From NCBI RefSeq assembly GCF_009733595.1, contig NZ_WOFH01000004.1, positions 124,001-188,000 on the forward strand: a DNA stretch of 64,000 bases. Direction: 5' to 3'. This document shows positions 15,340 to 23,448 of the stretch, piece after piece. Numbering within the stretch: the first letter of the stretch is position 1; the number at the start of each line of letters is the position of its first letter. This DNA is from Actinomadura litoris. GTDB lineage: Bacteria; Actinomycetota; Actinomycetes; Streptosporangiales; Streptosporangiaceae. The position numbers and the translations under genes are program-made. The notes beneath the pieces are model-generated. The model worked only from the letters and a program-made list of their open reading frames with translations. It made no database searches and was not told where the DNA came from.

Positions 15340-18102
15340 TCAGCGGCCGGAAAGCTCCGCCGCCAGGCCCTCGAAGTCGGCGGCCGTCAGCGCCAGCGCG
15401 CTCCCGATCGCCTGCGTCGCCTCCGCCCGGCCCAGATGCCGCGTCGCCGCCCGGTCCAGGTAGGCCTCGACCAGCCGGGCGCCGGTGAGCCGGCCCCGGC
15501 CGCGCAGCGCGCCCACCTCCCGGTTCACCACCACCCACGCGTCCGGGCCGATCCGCAGCGACCGCTCCTCGGCCAGCAGGCCCAGCAGCGCCGCCCGCGC
15601 CGCGTCCTGCGCCAGGTCCGGCAGCCGCACCGCCCGCAGGTCGGTGACCAGCTCCGGCGAGACCGCCGACAGCTCACCGACCCGGTCCGGCTCGCACGTC
15701 GCCAGCAGCGCCGTGTCGTTCACGCCTTCCAGCCGCGCCCGGTACAGCACCGACGCGTACGCCGACCCCTGCGTCTCGTCCAGGATCAGCCCGTCCAGGC
15801 CGTCCAGCAGCAGCACGTGCCCGGCGTGCTCGTCCAGCACCGCCCGCAGGCCGTCGGGGCCGCGCTCGCGCAGATCCTCGGCGTGGACGCCGTGGACCTC
15901 GCCGCTGGAGGCCTCCACCTCCGCCAACGCCCGCGCGACCATCCGCGCCAGCCGCCGCTGCCCGCTGGAGGGCGTCCCGATCAGCATCAGCGCCGGCGCC
16001 GACGCGCTCGACACCTCCTGCCCGCGCAGCCGCCGCGCCCACTTCCCGCGCCGCCGCACCTCCGTCACCACGCGGCCGATGTCGTCGGCTCCGCACAGGA
16101 ACCGGATCCCGTACGCCTCGGCGACCTGCGCGCCCTGATCCAGGACGGGCGCGGGCGGCAGCGGCGGGACCGGGCCCGGCACCGGCGCGGGCGGCGGCGG
16201 GAGATCGGCGTGCGGGACCGGATCGGGCCCCGCGGGCCCAGCAGCCGCCGCGGGGGACACGGGGGGCACGGGGGACGCGGCGGGGGAGCCGGTGCGGTCC
16301 GGCCAGCCCCGGCCCCGGTCGAGCTTGGTCTTGAACGCGTCGGTGTCCAGCTGCGTCGCCTGCTCGGCGGGCCACACCGGCTCGGGCCCCGGCCCGCCCG
16401 GCGGGTCGGGCTCGGCGTCCGGCCACACCGGCGCGACCGGCGCCGCCGGACGCGCGGGCTCGGCGCGCTCGTCCACCACGGCGGTCGGCGGCACGGGCAC
16501 CGGCGGCGGCGCGGACGCCCCCGGCGGCGGAACCGGCGGAACCGGGGAGACCGGCGGGACCGGGGGAGCCGACGGCGGCTCCACCGGCGCGACCGCGGGC
16601 GGCGGGCCCGGGGGGCCCTGCTGCGGCTCGGGCACCGGCGCGACCGGCCGGTCGATGGCGCGCTCGGCCGCCATGTGGGCGCGCGCCGCCTTGATGATGT
16701 CCCACGCCGACAGCTCGTCGGTGGAGGGCGGGGTGTGCATCGCGGGGGAGGTCAGCTCCGCCGCCACCGCCTGCGGCACCGCGAACCCCGTCGCCGGGGG
16801 CGGCACCTGCGCGAGGCGGCACCACGTCAGCCCCAGCGTGTAGGTGGTGGCCAGCAGCGAGGCCAGCGCGTCGGCATCGCCGGTGCGCAGCGCCTCGGGC
16901 AGCCGCCCCTCCCGCGGCCACAGCGTCCGCAGCGGGTTCGCCGGGTCGGTCAGGACGGCCTGCAGCGTCCGCGCGCTGTCGGGGTCCAGCCAGCGCTGCA
17001 GCACCGCCAGCGCGTTCGGCGCGGCCTGCAGGTCGGCGGCCAGCACCGCGACGCCCGCCCGCCGCACCTCGTCGTGCCCGCGGCCCGGCTGCCCCGGCGC
17101 GCCGGCGGCGCGGTGCGGGCCGGTCAGCCCCGCGACGATCTGCTGCAGGTCGTACAGGGCGAGGCGCAGGTACTCCCCGGGCGCGGTGTCGCGGACCATC
17201 GGCGTCGCGAACTCGGCGGGGCAGCGGCGCCGCCACTCCTGCACGATCGCCTCCGGCCCGTACCGGACGGTCGCCAGGTCCTGGTTGACCAGCCGCAGCG
17301 ACGCCGCCGTCACCGCCGCCAGCGCGTCGGCGCCCGGCCGGAACCGCGGGTCGGCCTGCAGCCCCGCCGCGACCTCGTACATCACCCGCGCGATGTGCGC
17401 GGCGCCGCCGCCGTCGCCCGCGCCGAGGCGGTGCACGTAGTACCCGGCGAGCGTGCCGAAGTCGGGCGGCATCATCCAGTGCAGCTGCTCCGCCGAGGTC
17501 GTCAGGAACGGGATGAACGACTCGATCAGCGGGTGCTCGGTCAGCACCACCGGCGACCCCGCGCACCACAGCAGCGCGCCCCACGCGGCCGCGACGGTGC
17601 TGGGGGTGCCCGGCTGGAACATCGGGTCGTGCTGGGCGAACTGCGCGGGGTTCACCGCCAGCGCCGTCGTCAGCGCCTGCGAGATCCGCGCGACCACGGC
17701 GGTGTCGGGCACGGGCCCGAGGAACCCCAGCGGCGCGACGCGTCCCGCGGCCAGGTCGGGGCCGGTGGGGAACAGCTGCGGCGGCACCGGCGGCGTGCCC
17801 GCGCCGCGCGGCGCGGGCACCGCGACGCGGCGGTCCTCGAACGCGGCGGGGGGCGGGCAGGGATGCCAGGTGCCGTCCAGCCCGCACCGGTACCAGCGCC
17901 CCCAGGCGCCGTACAGCCACCACTCCCCGGCGCCCCACAGCATCCGCGCCGCGATCTGCGCGGCGCGGTCCTGCGGCGGCGCGCTCTGCCACCACGGCGA
18001 GGCGACCAGTTCCGCCACGTTGCCCTCGACCGCCGCGAACAGGTCCCCGCTCGGCCCGCCTCCGGTTCCGCCGGGTGCCGCCCCGGCCGCCTGCCAGCTC
18101 AC
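15340..18102 (-). CDS. Large actinobacterial protein with C-terminal degenerate AAA (SpoVK/EccA-like) module
   Basis: A protein of about 920 residues. The N-terminal 450 residues are helical, of unknown family, with a Trp/Cys-rich block (WWLYGAWGRWYRCGL, about residues 60-75). A Pro/Ala/Val linker (about 480-620) follows. The C-terminal 290 residues resemble the CbbX/SpoVK/EccA AAA fold: GTPSSGQRRLARMVARAL at the Walker A position lacks the usual GK[ST], and HVLLLDGLDGL at Walker B has Gly where Glu is expected. It therefore probably binds nucleotide poorly or not at all. GTG at 18102 is preferred: TACTAT lies 7 nt upstream, giving a leaderless message; an ATG 51 nt further 5' is the alternative. 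No ESX genes are near. Confidence 0.75.
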   Translation of the reverse strand: MSWQAAGAAPGGTGGGPSGDLFAAVEGNVAELVASPWWQSAPPQDRAAQIAARMLWGAGEWWLYGAWGRWYRCGLDGTWHPCPPPAAFEDRRVAVPAPRGAGTPPVPPQLFPTGPDLAAGRVAPLGFLGPVPDTAVVARISQALTTALAVNPAQFAQHDPMFQPGTPSTVAAAWGALLWCAGSPVVLTEHPLIESFIPFLTTSAEQLHWMMPPDFGTLAGYYVHRLGAGDGGGAAHIARVMYEVAAGLQADPRFRPGADALAAVTAASLRLVNQDLATVRYGPEAIVQEWRRRCPAEFATPMVRDTAPGEYLRLALYDLQQIVAGLTGPHRAAGAPGQPGRGHDEVRRAGVAVLAADLQAAPNALAVLQRWLDPDSARTLQAVLTDPANPLRTLWPREGRLPEALRTGDADALASLLATTYTLGLTWCRLAQVPPPATGFAVPQAVAAELTSPAMHTPPSTDELSAWDIIKAARAHMAAERAIDRPVAPVPEPQQGPPGPPPAVAPVEPPSAPPVPPVSPVPPVPPPGASAPPPVPVPPTAVVDERAEPARPAAPVAPVWPDAEPDPPGGPGPEPVWPAEQATQLDTDAFKTKLDRGRGWPDRTGSPAASPVPPVSPAAAAGPAGPDPVPHADLPPPPAPVPGPVPPLPPAPVLDQGAQVAEAYGIRFLCGADDIGRVVTEVRRRGKWARRLRGQEVSSASAPALMLIGTPSSGQRRLARMVARALAEVEASSGEVHGVHAEDLRERGPDGLRAVLDEHAGHVLLLDGLDGLILDETQGSAYASVLYRARLEGVNDTALLATCEPDRVGELSAVSPELVTDLRAVRLPDLAQDAARAALLGLLAEERSLRIGPDAWVVVNREVGALRGRGRLTGARLVEAYLDRAATRHLGRAEATQAIGSALALTAADFEGLAAELSGR

Positions 18103-18160
18103 CCGGCGAATAGTAGTCCTCTCCGGCGGGGGTCCCCGCATTGTCGCGCCCATCGCCCTG

Positions 18161-18189
18161 TAATGAGTGTTATGGCATGATGCTCATTA
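18161..18189. promoter_or_regulatory. Inverted repeat between the AAA-like gene and the EamA gene
   Basis: TAATGAG (18161-18167) and CTCATTA (18183-18189) are perfect inverted arms 15 nt apart, in an AT-richer island (TGTTATGGCATGATG) 20 bp before the EamA start. It may be an operator of the transporter gene. Confidence 0.4.
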
Positions 18190-18208
18190 GCCTGGCGGTC
18201 GGTGATCC

Positions 18209-19237
18209 ATGGAGAGGGAACCGGTGGGAGTGGACGGTGCGGCGCGCGCGCGTGCCTGGGGCGTGGGCCTGGTGGTGTTCTCCTCGGTCTGCTTCGGCGC
18301 CTCGGGGTCCTTCGGCAAGGCGCTCATCGAGGCCGGGCTCGCCCCGATGCAGGCGGTGTGGCTGCGCATCGCGGTGGCCGCGCTGGTGCTCGTCCCGATC
18401 GTGGTGCTGCTGCGCGGCGCCTCCGCCGCCCGCGGCCTGCGCCCCCACCTCGGCAGACTGGTCGCCTACGGGCTCACCGGCATCGCCGGGTGCCAGGCGT
18501 GCTACTTCGTGGCCGCGGCCCGGCTGCCCGTCGGCGTCGCGATCCTGCTGGAGTTCAGCGGCCCCGTCATCGTGCTCGGATGGCTGCGGTTCGTGCGCCG
18601 CGCGCCCCTGCACCGCTCCGCCGTCGCGGGCGTCGCCGTCGCCATGGCGGGCCTCGCGCTGGTCGTCCAGGTGTGGGCGGGCCTGGACCTGGACCCGCTC
18701 GGCCTGCTCGCCGGGTTCGGCGCCGCCGCCTGCCAGGCCTGCTACTTCCTGTTCATCGACAGCTTCGCCGGCGAGGTCGACCCGCTCGTGGTCACCACGT
18801 CCGGGATGGTGATCGCCGCCGCCGCGCTCACCGTGTTCGCCGCGCCCTGGAGCCTGCCCTGGGACCTGCTGGCCACCACCGTGCCCGCCGGCGACCACCA
18901 CGCCCCCGCCTGGACGCTCCTGGCCGGGCTCGCGCTGATCAGCACCGTCGCGTCCTACCTCGCCGGCGTCGCCGGGCTGCAGCGGCTGTCCCCGCAGGTC
19001 GGCGGCGCGATCTGCTACACCGAGGCGGTCGCCGCCGCCCTCATCGCCTGGGCGGTCCTCGGCGAGCGCCTCACCCCCGCCCAGATGGCCGGCGGCGCCG
19101 TCGTCCTGGCCGGCGCCTACATCGCCCAGCGCGCCGCCGGGGACCGGCCGCCGCCGCCCCCGCCGGAGACCGGCGGCGCCCGGCCCCGGCGCATCCGGCC
19201 GCCGCTGCGCGCCCAGCCCTCCGCGCCACCCGCCTGA
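18209..19237 (+). CDS. EamA/DMT-family transporter
   Basis: A 342-residue inner-membrane exporter with ten hydrophobic segments in two EamA repeats (about residues 20-145 and 165-300). The repeat pattern GVGLVVFSSVCFGASGSFGK and AGFGAAACQACYFLFID is typical. Relatives export amino acids or metabolites (RhtA/YdcZ type); the substrate cannot be read. The first ATG (18209) has a poor upstream site; the GTG at 18224, preceded by GGAGAGGGA, is an equally good start and would give 337 residues. The cytoplasmic tail is Pro/Arg-rich. A tandem-repeat tract separates it from the convergent ABC operon. Confidence 0.85.
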   Translation: MEREPVGVDGAARARAWGVGLVVFSSVCFGASGSFGKALIEAGLAPMQAVWLRIAVAALVLVPIVVLLRGASAARGLRPHLGRLVAYGLTGIAGCQACYFVAAARLPVGVAILLEFSGPVIVLGWLRFVRRAPLHRSAVAGVAVAMAGLALVVQVWAGLDLDPLGLLAGFGAAACQACYFLFIDSFAGEVDPLVVTTSGMVIAAAALTVFAAPWSLPWDLLATTVPAGDHHAPAWTLLAGLALISTVASYLAGVAGLQRLSPQVGGAICYTEAVAAALIAWAVLGERLTPAQMAGGAVVLAGAYIAQRAAGDRPPPPPPETGGARPRRIRPPLRAQPSAPPA

Positions 19238-19245
19238 ACCGGCAT

Positions 19246-19318
19246 CGGACGGGGGCGGACGGGGGCGGACGGGGGCGGACGGGCGTCGGAGGGGCGTCGG
19301 AGGGGCGTCGGACGGGGG
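19246..19318. repeat. Tandem 10-bp minisatellite-like tract
   Basis: About four copies of GGGGGCGGAC are followed by about three copies of a related GGCGTCGGAG unit between two convergent genes. The plus strand is almost pure purine. No terminator hairpin is obvious, so the tract itself may slow or end transcription. Copy number is likely unstable. Confidence 0.65.
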
Positions 19319-19319
19319 G

Positions 19320-20090
19320 TTAGGCGTTCTCGGCGCGGAAGCGGCGCGCGCCCAGCGCCACCGACACCACCAGCAGCACCGCCGCGACCGCGACCCCCTC
19401 CGCGACCGCCGGCGCGGCGTAGTCGCCGAGGAACGCCGCGCGCGCCGCGTCCACCACGTACCGGAACGGGGTGCACCGCGACAGCACGTCCAGCCACCCC
19501 GGCGCCAGGCTCATCGGCAGCAGGATCCCCGACAGCAGCATCAGCGGCAGCGTCACCGCCGACAGCAGCGGCGCGAACGCGTCCTCGCTGCGCGTGCGCA
19601 GCGCCAGCACATACGACAGCGACGCCACGCTCACCGCCAGCGACACCACCAGCGCCAGCCCCACCGCGACGCCGCCCACCGGGGCGCGCAGCCCCAGCGC
19701 GAACCCGGCCGCCAGCAGCAGCACCGCCTGCGCGCCCAGCACCGCCGCGTCGCGCAGCACCCGGCCCAGCAGCAGCGCCGTCCGGCTCACCGGCGTCACC
19801 CGCAGCCGCTCCACCACCCCCGAGCGCAGGTCGCCGATCAGCCCGAACCCCACGAACCCCGCGCCGAACAGCGCCAGCTGGACCAGCACGCCCGGCACGA
19901 ACACCTGCCAGGCGTCACCGCCGCCGAACCCCCGCACGCCCACCAGGTCCTTCAGCAGCGGCCCGAACAGCAGCAGGTACAGCAGCGGCTGCACCGCGCC
20001 GAACACCACCGCGACCCTGCTGCGCAGCGTCTGCCGCAGGTACCGCACGAACATCAGACGGGTGTCGGACACCGTCCGCGACAACGACAT
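19320..20090 (-). CDS. ABC-2 type transporter permease (DrrB-like)
   Basis: A 256-residue membrane protein with six hydrophobic segments: about residues 22-42, 55-80, 100-130, 135-160, 165-185 and 225-250. Family marks include the LLSGILLPMSLAPGWLDVLSRCTPFRYVVDAARAAF region (about 172-208). It is the membrane half of the exporter whose ATPase is encoded 31 bp upstream. The ATG at 20090 is preferred because AAGGAG lies 6 nt before it. Drug or lipid export is expected. Confidence 0.88.
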   Translation of the reverse strand: MSLSRTVSDTRLMFVRYLRQTLRSRVAVVFGAVQPLLYLLLFGPLLKDLVGVRGFGGGDAWQVFVPGVLVQLALFGAGFVGFGLIGDLRSGVVERLRVTPVSRTALLLGRVLRDAAVLGAQAVLLLAAGFALGLRAPVGGVAVGLALVVSLAVSVASLSYVLALRTRSEDAFAPLLSAVTLPLMLLSGILLPMSLAPGWLDVLSRCTPFRYVVDAARAAFLGDYAAPAVAEGVAVAAVLLVVSVALGARRFRAENA

Positions 20091-20121
20091 CGGGAACTCC
20101 TTCACGTAGGGCGGGAAAGGG

Positions 20122-21069
20122 TCAGGCGGCGTCGCGCAGCGAGCGGCCGGTGACGGTGAGGAAGACGTCGTCGAGGGTGGGGCGCGACAGGTTCAGCGAC
20201 ACCAGGCCCGCGCCCGCCGCGTCCAGCGCGCGGACCAGGCCCGCCAGCTCACGCTCGCCGTCCCCGACCCTCAGCCGGACGGTCCGCCCCGCCACCGCCG
20301 CCTCCCGCACCCCGGCATGGCCCGCCAGCGCCGCCCGCGCGCGGGCGGTGCCCGCCGCGTCCGCCAGCTCCAGCGTCACCACGTCGCCGGCGACGCGGCG
20401 TTTGAGGTCGGCGGGCGTCCCCTCGGCGACGATCGCGCCCCGGTCGATGATCAGGAGGCGGTCGCACAGCGCGTCGGCCTCCTCCAGGTAGTGGGTGGTG
20501 AGGAACACCGTCGTGCCGTCCTCGGCGCGCATCGCGCGGACGTGGTCCCACAGGTTCCCCCGGCTCTGCGGGTCCAGGCCGCTGGTCGGCTCGTCCAGGA
20601 ACACCAGCGGCGGACGGTGCAGCAGCCCCAGCGCCAGGTCCAGCCGGCGCCGCTGGCCGCCCGACAGCGACCCCGACGGACGCGACTCCAGACCCGCCAG
20701 CTCCAGCCGCCCGCACAGCTCCGCGACCCGCCGGGCCCGGTCGGGCACCCCGTGCAGCCGCGCCTGCAGGTCCAGCTCCTCGCCGACCGGGACCGAGGGG
20801 TCGGTGCCGCCGCCCTGCGCCACGTACCCGATGTCGCGGCGCACGCCCGCCGGGTCGGCGCGCAGGTCGTGGCCCGCGACCCGCGCCCGGCCCGCCGTCG
20901 GCGCCAGCAGCGTCGTCAGCATCCGCAGCGTGGTGCTCTTCCCGGCGCCGTTGGGGCCGAGGAACCCCACGATCTCGCCCGGCGCGACCGACAGGTCGAC
21001 ACCGCGCACGGCCTCGACCGTGCCGTGCCCGGTGGTGAAGGTGCGGGCCAGCCCGCATGCGTCGATCAC
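20122..21069 (-). CDS. ABC transporter ATP-binding protein (DrrA/daunorubicin-resistance type)
   Basis: A 315-residue ATPase. Walker A GPNGAGKST (about 39-47), Q-loop YVAQGGGTDPS, signature LSGGQRRRLDLAL (about 136-148), Walker B PPLVFLDEPTSGLDP, and switch His in TTHYLEEAD are all present. A C-terminal DUF4162-type tail (about 230-315) ending in RPTLDDVFLTVTGRSL identifies the DrrA branch. GTG at 21069 is chosen because GGAGG precedes it by 5 nt. With the downstream permease it forms an efflux pump, probably under the divergent TetR regulator. Confidence 0.92.
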   Translation of the reverse strand: MIDACGLARTFTTGHGTVEAVRGVDLSVAPGEIVGFLGPNGAGKSTTLRMLTTLLAPTAGRARVAGHDLRADPAGVRRDIGYVAQGGGTDPSVPVGEELDLQARLHGVPDRARRVAELCGRLELAGLESRPSGSLSGGQRRRLDLALGLLHRPPLVFLDEPTSGLDPQSRGNLWDHVRAMRAEDGTTVFLTTHYLEEADALCDRLLIIDRGAIVAEGTPADLKRRVAGDVVTLELADAAGTARARAALAGHAGVREAAVAGRTVRLRVGDGERELAGLVRALDAAGAGLVSLNLSRPTLDDVFLTVTGRSLRDAA

Positions 21070-21118
21070 GGAGACCTCCGTTGAGGGGACGGGTGAGGAA
21101 ACGCCGATAGAGTAACCA

Positions 21119-21147
21119 CAAATTTTAAGTAGCTCCAAATTTTAAGT
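21119..21147. promoter_or_regulatory. Direct repeat between the efflux operon and its TetR regulator
   Basis: CAAATTTTAAGT occurs at 21119-21130 and again at 21136-21147, 17 bp start to start, in an AT island unique for this region. Each copy contains a partial dyad (AAATTT/ACTTAAAATTTG). It lies 27 bp before the TetR start and about 50 bp before the ABC start, the expected operator site controlling both. Confidence 0.6.
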
Positions 21148-21173
21148 CGCCCCAGGGAGGGTAGGATTCGGGC

Positions 21174-21956
21174 ATGGCAGACGAGCGCGCCCCGGCGCGG
21201 TCCGCAGAGGCGGCGGGGCCGGCGGGGGAGAGCGCCGCGCGGCCCGAGGCCGAACTGGGCCTGCGGGAGCGCAAGAAGCGCCAGACCCGGCGCCGCATCT
21301 CCGACATCGCCACCGGCCTGTTCCTCACCAGCGGCTTCGACAACGTCACCATCGCCGACGTCGCCCGCGCCGCCGACGTGTCGGTCAACACCGTCTTCAA
21401 CTACTTCCGCACCAAGGAGGACCTGTTCTTCGACCGGCAGGGCGACCACATCGAGCAGATCGCCCGCGACCTGCGCGACCGCCTCCCCGGCGAGGGCGTC
21501 GTCGCGCTGTTCCGCCGCCGCTTCCTCGACGGGCTCGACAGCCGCTCCTACCGCACCGCCTTCCACGAGGGCTCCGACATCTGGACGCGCACCGTCCGCG
21601 CCAGCCCCGCCCTCATGGCCCGCCAGCGCGAGATCGTCCAGGAGGCGCAGGACCACGTCGCCGCGCTGCTCGCCGAGGAGACCGGCGCCGACCCCGACGA
21701 CATCACCCCCGCCACCGCCGCCGCCATGCTCTTCGCCGCGCAGAGCGCCCTCATCGAGCAGATCGCCGCCCGCAAGAGCGCCGGGGAGACCCTGGAGGAG
21801 ATGCGCGCCGACGTCTACGCCGCCGCCGCCCGCGTCTTCGACCTCCTCGAACACGGCCTCGGCGACTACGCCGCCGCCCCGACCGGGCCGCCGCCGGACG
21901 CGCCGCCCGCGCCCGCCGAAGACGGTCTCCGCCCGGGGCCCGCCGCCGGAAAATGA
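21174..21956 (+). CDS. TetR-family regulator of the ABC efflux pair
   Basis: A 260-residue repressor. After a 40-residue disordered Ala/Gly/Glu tail, the helix-turn-helix lies at about residues 38-85 (TRRRISDIATGLFLTSGFDNVTIADVARAADVSVNTVFNYFRTKEDLFF). The C-terminal helices form the ligand pocket, and a Pro/Ala tail ends the protein. ATG at 21174 has both GGGAGGG upstream and TAGGAT 6 nt before it, so initiation could be leadered or leaderless. Divergent from the drrAB-like operon with a direct repeat between them, it should repress both; the inducer is probably the exported compound. Confidence 0.88.
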   Translation: MADERAPARSAEAAGPAGESAARPEAELGLRERKKRQTRRRISDIATGLFLTSGFDNVTIADVARAADVSVNTVFNYFRTKEDLFFDRQGDHIEQIARDLRDRLPGEGVVALFRRRFLDGLDSRSYRTAFHEGSDIWTRTVRASPALMARQREIVQEAQDHVAALLAEETGADPDDITPATAAAMLFAAQSALIEQIAARKSAGETLEEMRADVYAAAARVFDLLEHGLGDYAAAPTGPPPDAPPAPAEDGLRPGPAAGK

Positions 21957-22011
21957 GTGTCGAGGCACTCCCGGGGATTCCTAGACTCCATGATTGCGGA
22001 GGCCAACAATC

Positions 22012-23358
22012 ATGGACACCCCCACGCTCCTCGACCACCTGCGGACCCACGACACCGCCCTCACCCTGCCCCGGGGCGGCACCCTGCGCTGGGACGACGC
22101 GGACCTGCACCGCGCCGCCCACCGCCGCGACCCCGAGGGCTACGCGCTGCTCGCCCTGGCACCCGGCGTCCTGCCCTGGCAGCGCGCCCGCGTCCTGCTG
22201 CGGATCCTGGAGGCCACCCAGGCCGGCCTCGACGAACCCGCCCGCGCCGTCCTGGCCCGCCTCGCCCGCGTCCTGACCCTGGGCCTGCCGCCCGGCCACG
22301 TCATCACCGTCCTGCTCGCCCTGCGGCGGCTGCGCGCCAACCACAAGCACACCACCCGCACCGCGCTCCGGTTCGTCCTGGAGCATCCCGGCGCCGACGC
22401 CCTCATCGCCGCCCGCCGCCCCGCGCTGCTCGACTGCTTCGAACACGCCCTCGGCACCGCCACCGCCCGCGGCTGCGCCCGCCGCATCGCCGACGGCGAC
22501 ACCACCTCCGACTACCTGCGCCGCCGCCTCCTGCGCTTCCTCACCACCCCCCGCACCGCGCCCGCCCGCGTCCGCGCCCTCTACGCCACCGCCCCCACCC
22601 CGGACGGCACGGCCGACGACCCCGCCGGGCCCGCCCTCACCGAACCCGCCCTCACCCTGGACGCCCCGCGCACCCGACCCGCCACCGCCACCGCCACTGA
22701 CCGCGGCGACATCGCCGCCACCCTCGTCCACCTGTACCGGGGCGGCCCCGCCGCCGCCCTCTACGAGGCCCTCGGCCGCCACCTCGACGAGGCCGCAGCC
22801 GCCTTCCCCCGCTTCCCCGGCACCATCGCGCTCGTCCTGGACGCCTCGGCGTCCATGCGCGGCCACGGCGCCCGCGAATGGGCGCTGATGTCCCAGGCCG
22901 CCGCGCTGCGCATGGTCCTGTCGGAGGTGTGCGACCGGCTGGAGGTCGTCGAGACCGGCGGCGACGAACGCGCCCCCCGCGGCGCCACCGACCTCGCCAC
23001 CGGCGTCCTGGACGCCCTCGGCGCCGACCCCGACCTCGTGGCCGTCGTCTCCGACGGCCACGAGAACCTCTTCCCCGGCGACCTCGCCCGCGTCATCGCC
23101 ACCCTCCCCGCCGCCGGCGTCACCACCCCCGTCGTGTTCTGCCACGCCGCCTTCACCGCCGACGACCCCACCCCGCCGCCCCCCGCCCCCTCCCTGCCCC
23201 GGCGCGCGTTCTGGCACCAGGACGACTTCGCCGACCTGCTGTCCTGGATGCTCGGGCACTGCGCCGCGGGCGCGCCCTGGCTCCGCGCCTTCCTGCACAC
23301 CCGCCTGGACGACCTCGACCGCCGCGCCGACGCCCTCACCCCCGGCCTCGCCGCCTGA
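22012..23358 (+). CDS. vWA-domain protein with helical N-terminal half
   Basis: A 448-residue protein, first gene of a two-gene module with an ARPP-like protein. Residues about 40-200 are alpha-helical with repeated Leu/Arg heptads, reminiscent of the HEAT-like TROVE domain of Ro60 proteins but without a motif I can prove. Residues about 270-430 form a von Willebrand A domain with a full metal site: DASAS (Asp277, Ser279, Ser281), Thr326 and Asp348 (VVSDGHEN). The ATG at 22012 has GGAGG 9 nt upstream, itself overlapping an earlier ATG. It is 55 bp after the tetR stop and may share its promoter. A role in RNA or protein-complex handling is speculation. Confidence 0.7.
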   Translation: MDTPTLLDHLRTHDTALTLPRGGTLRWDDADLHRAAHRRDPEGYALLALAPGVLPWQRARVLLRILEATQAGLDEPARAVLARLARVLTLGLPPGHVITVLLALRRLRANHKHTTRTALRFVLEHPGADALIAARRPALLDCFEHALGTATARGCARRIADGDTTSDYLRRRLLRFLTTPRTAPARVRALYATAPTPDGTADDPAGPALTEPALTLDAPRTRPATATATDRGDIAATLVHLYRGGPAAALYEALGRHLDEAAAAFPRFPGTIALVLDASASMRGHGAREWALMSQAAALRMVLSEVCDRLEVVETGGDERAPRGATDLATGVLDALGADPDLVAVVSDGHENLFPGDLARVIATLPAAGVTTPVVFCHAAFTADDPTPPPPAPSLPRRAFWHQDDFADLLSWMLGHCAAGAPWLRAFLHTRLDDLDRRADALTPGLAA

Positions 23359-23448
23359 CCGACCGCCTGGCCGCCTGGCCGCCTGACCACCCGCCCGACC
23401 GCCCGTCGCCTGCCCGCCGCCCGACCCGCCGCGTGAAAGGGGCCCGCC

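Noticed and set aside
15340..18102. Type VII secretion locus
   Set aside because: The AAA part resembles EccA, but no EccB-E, EsxA/B, PE or PPE genes are in the window, and the nucleotide site is degenerate.
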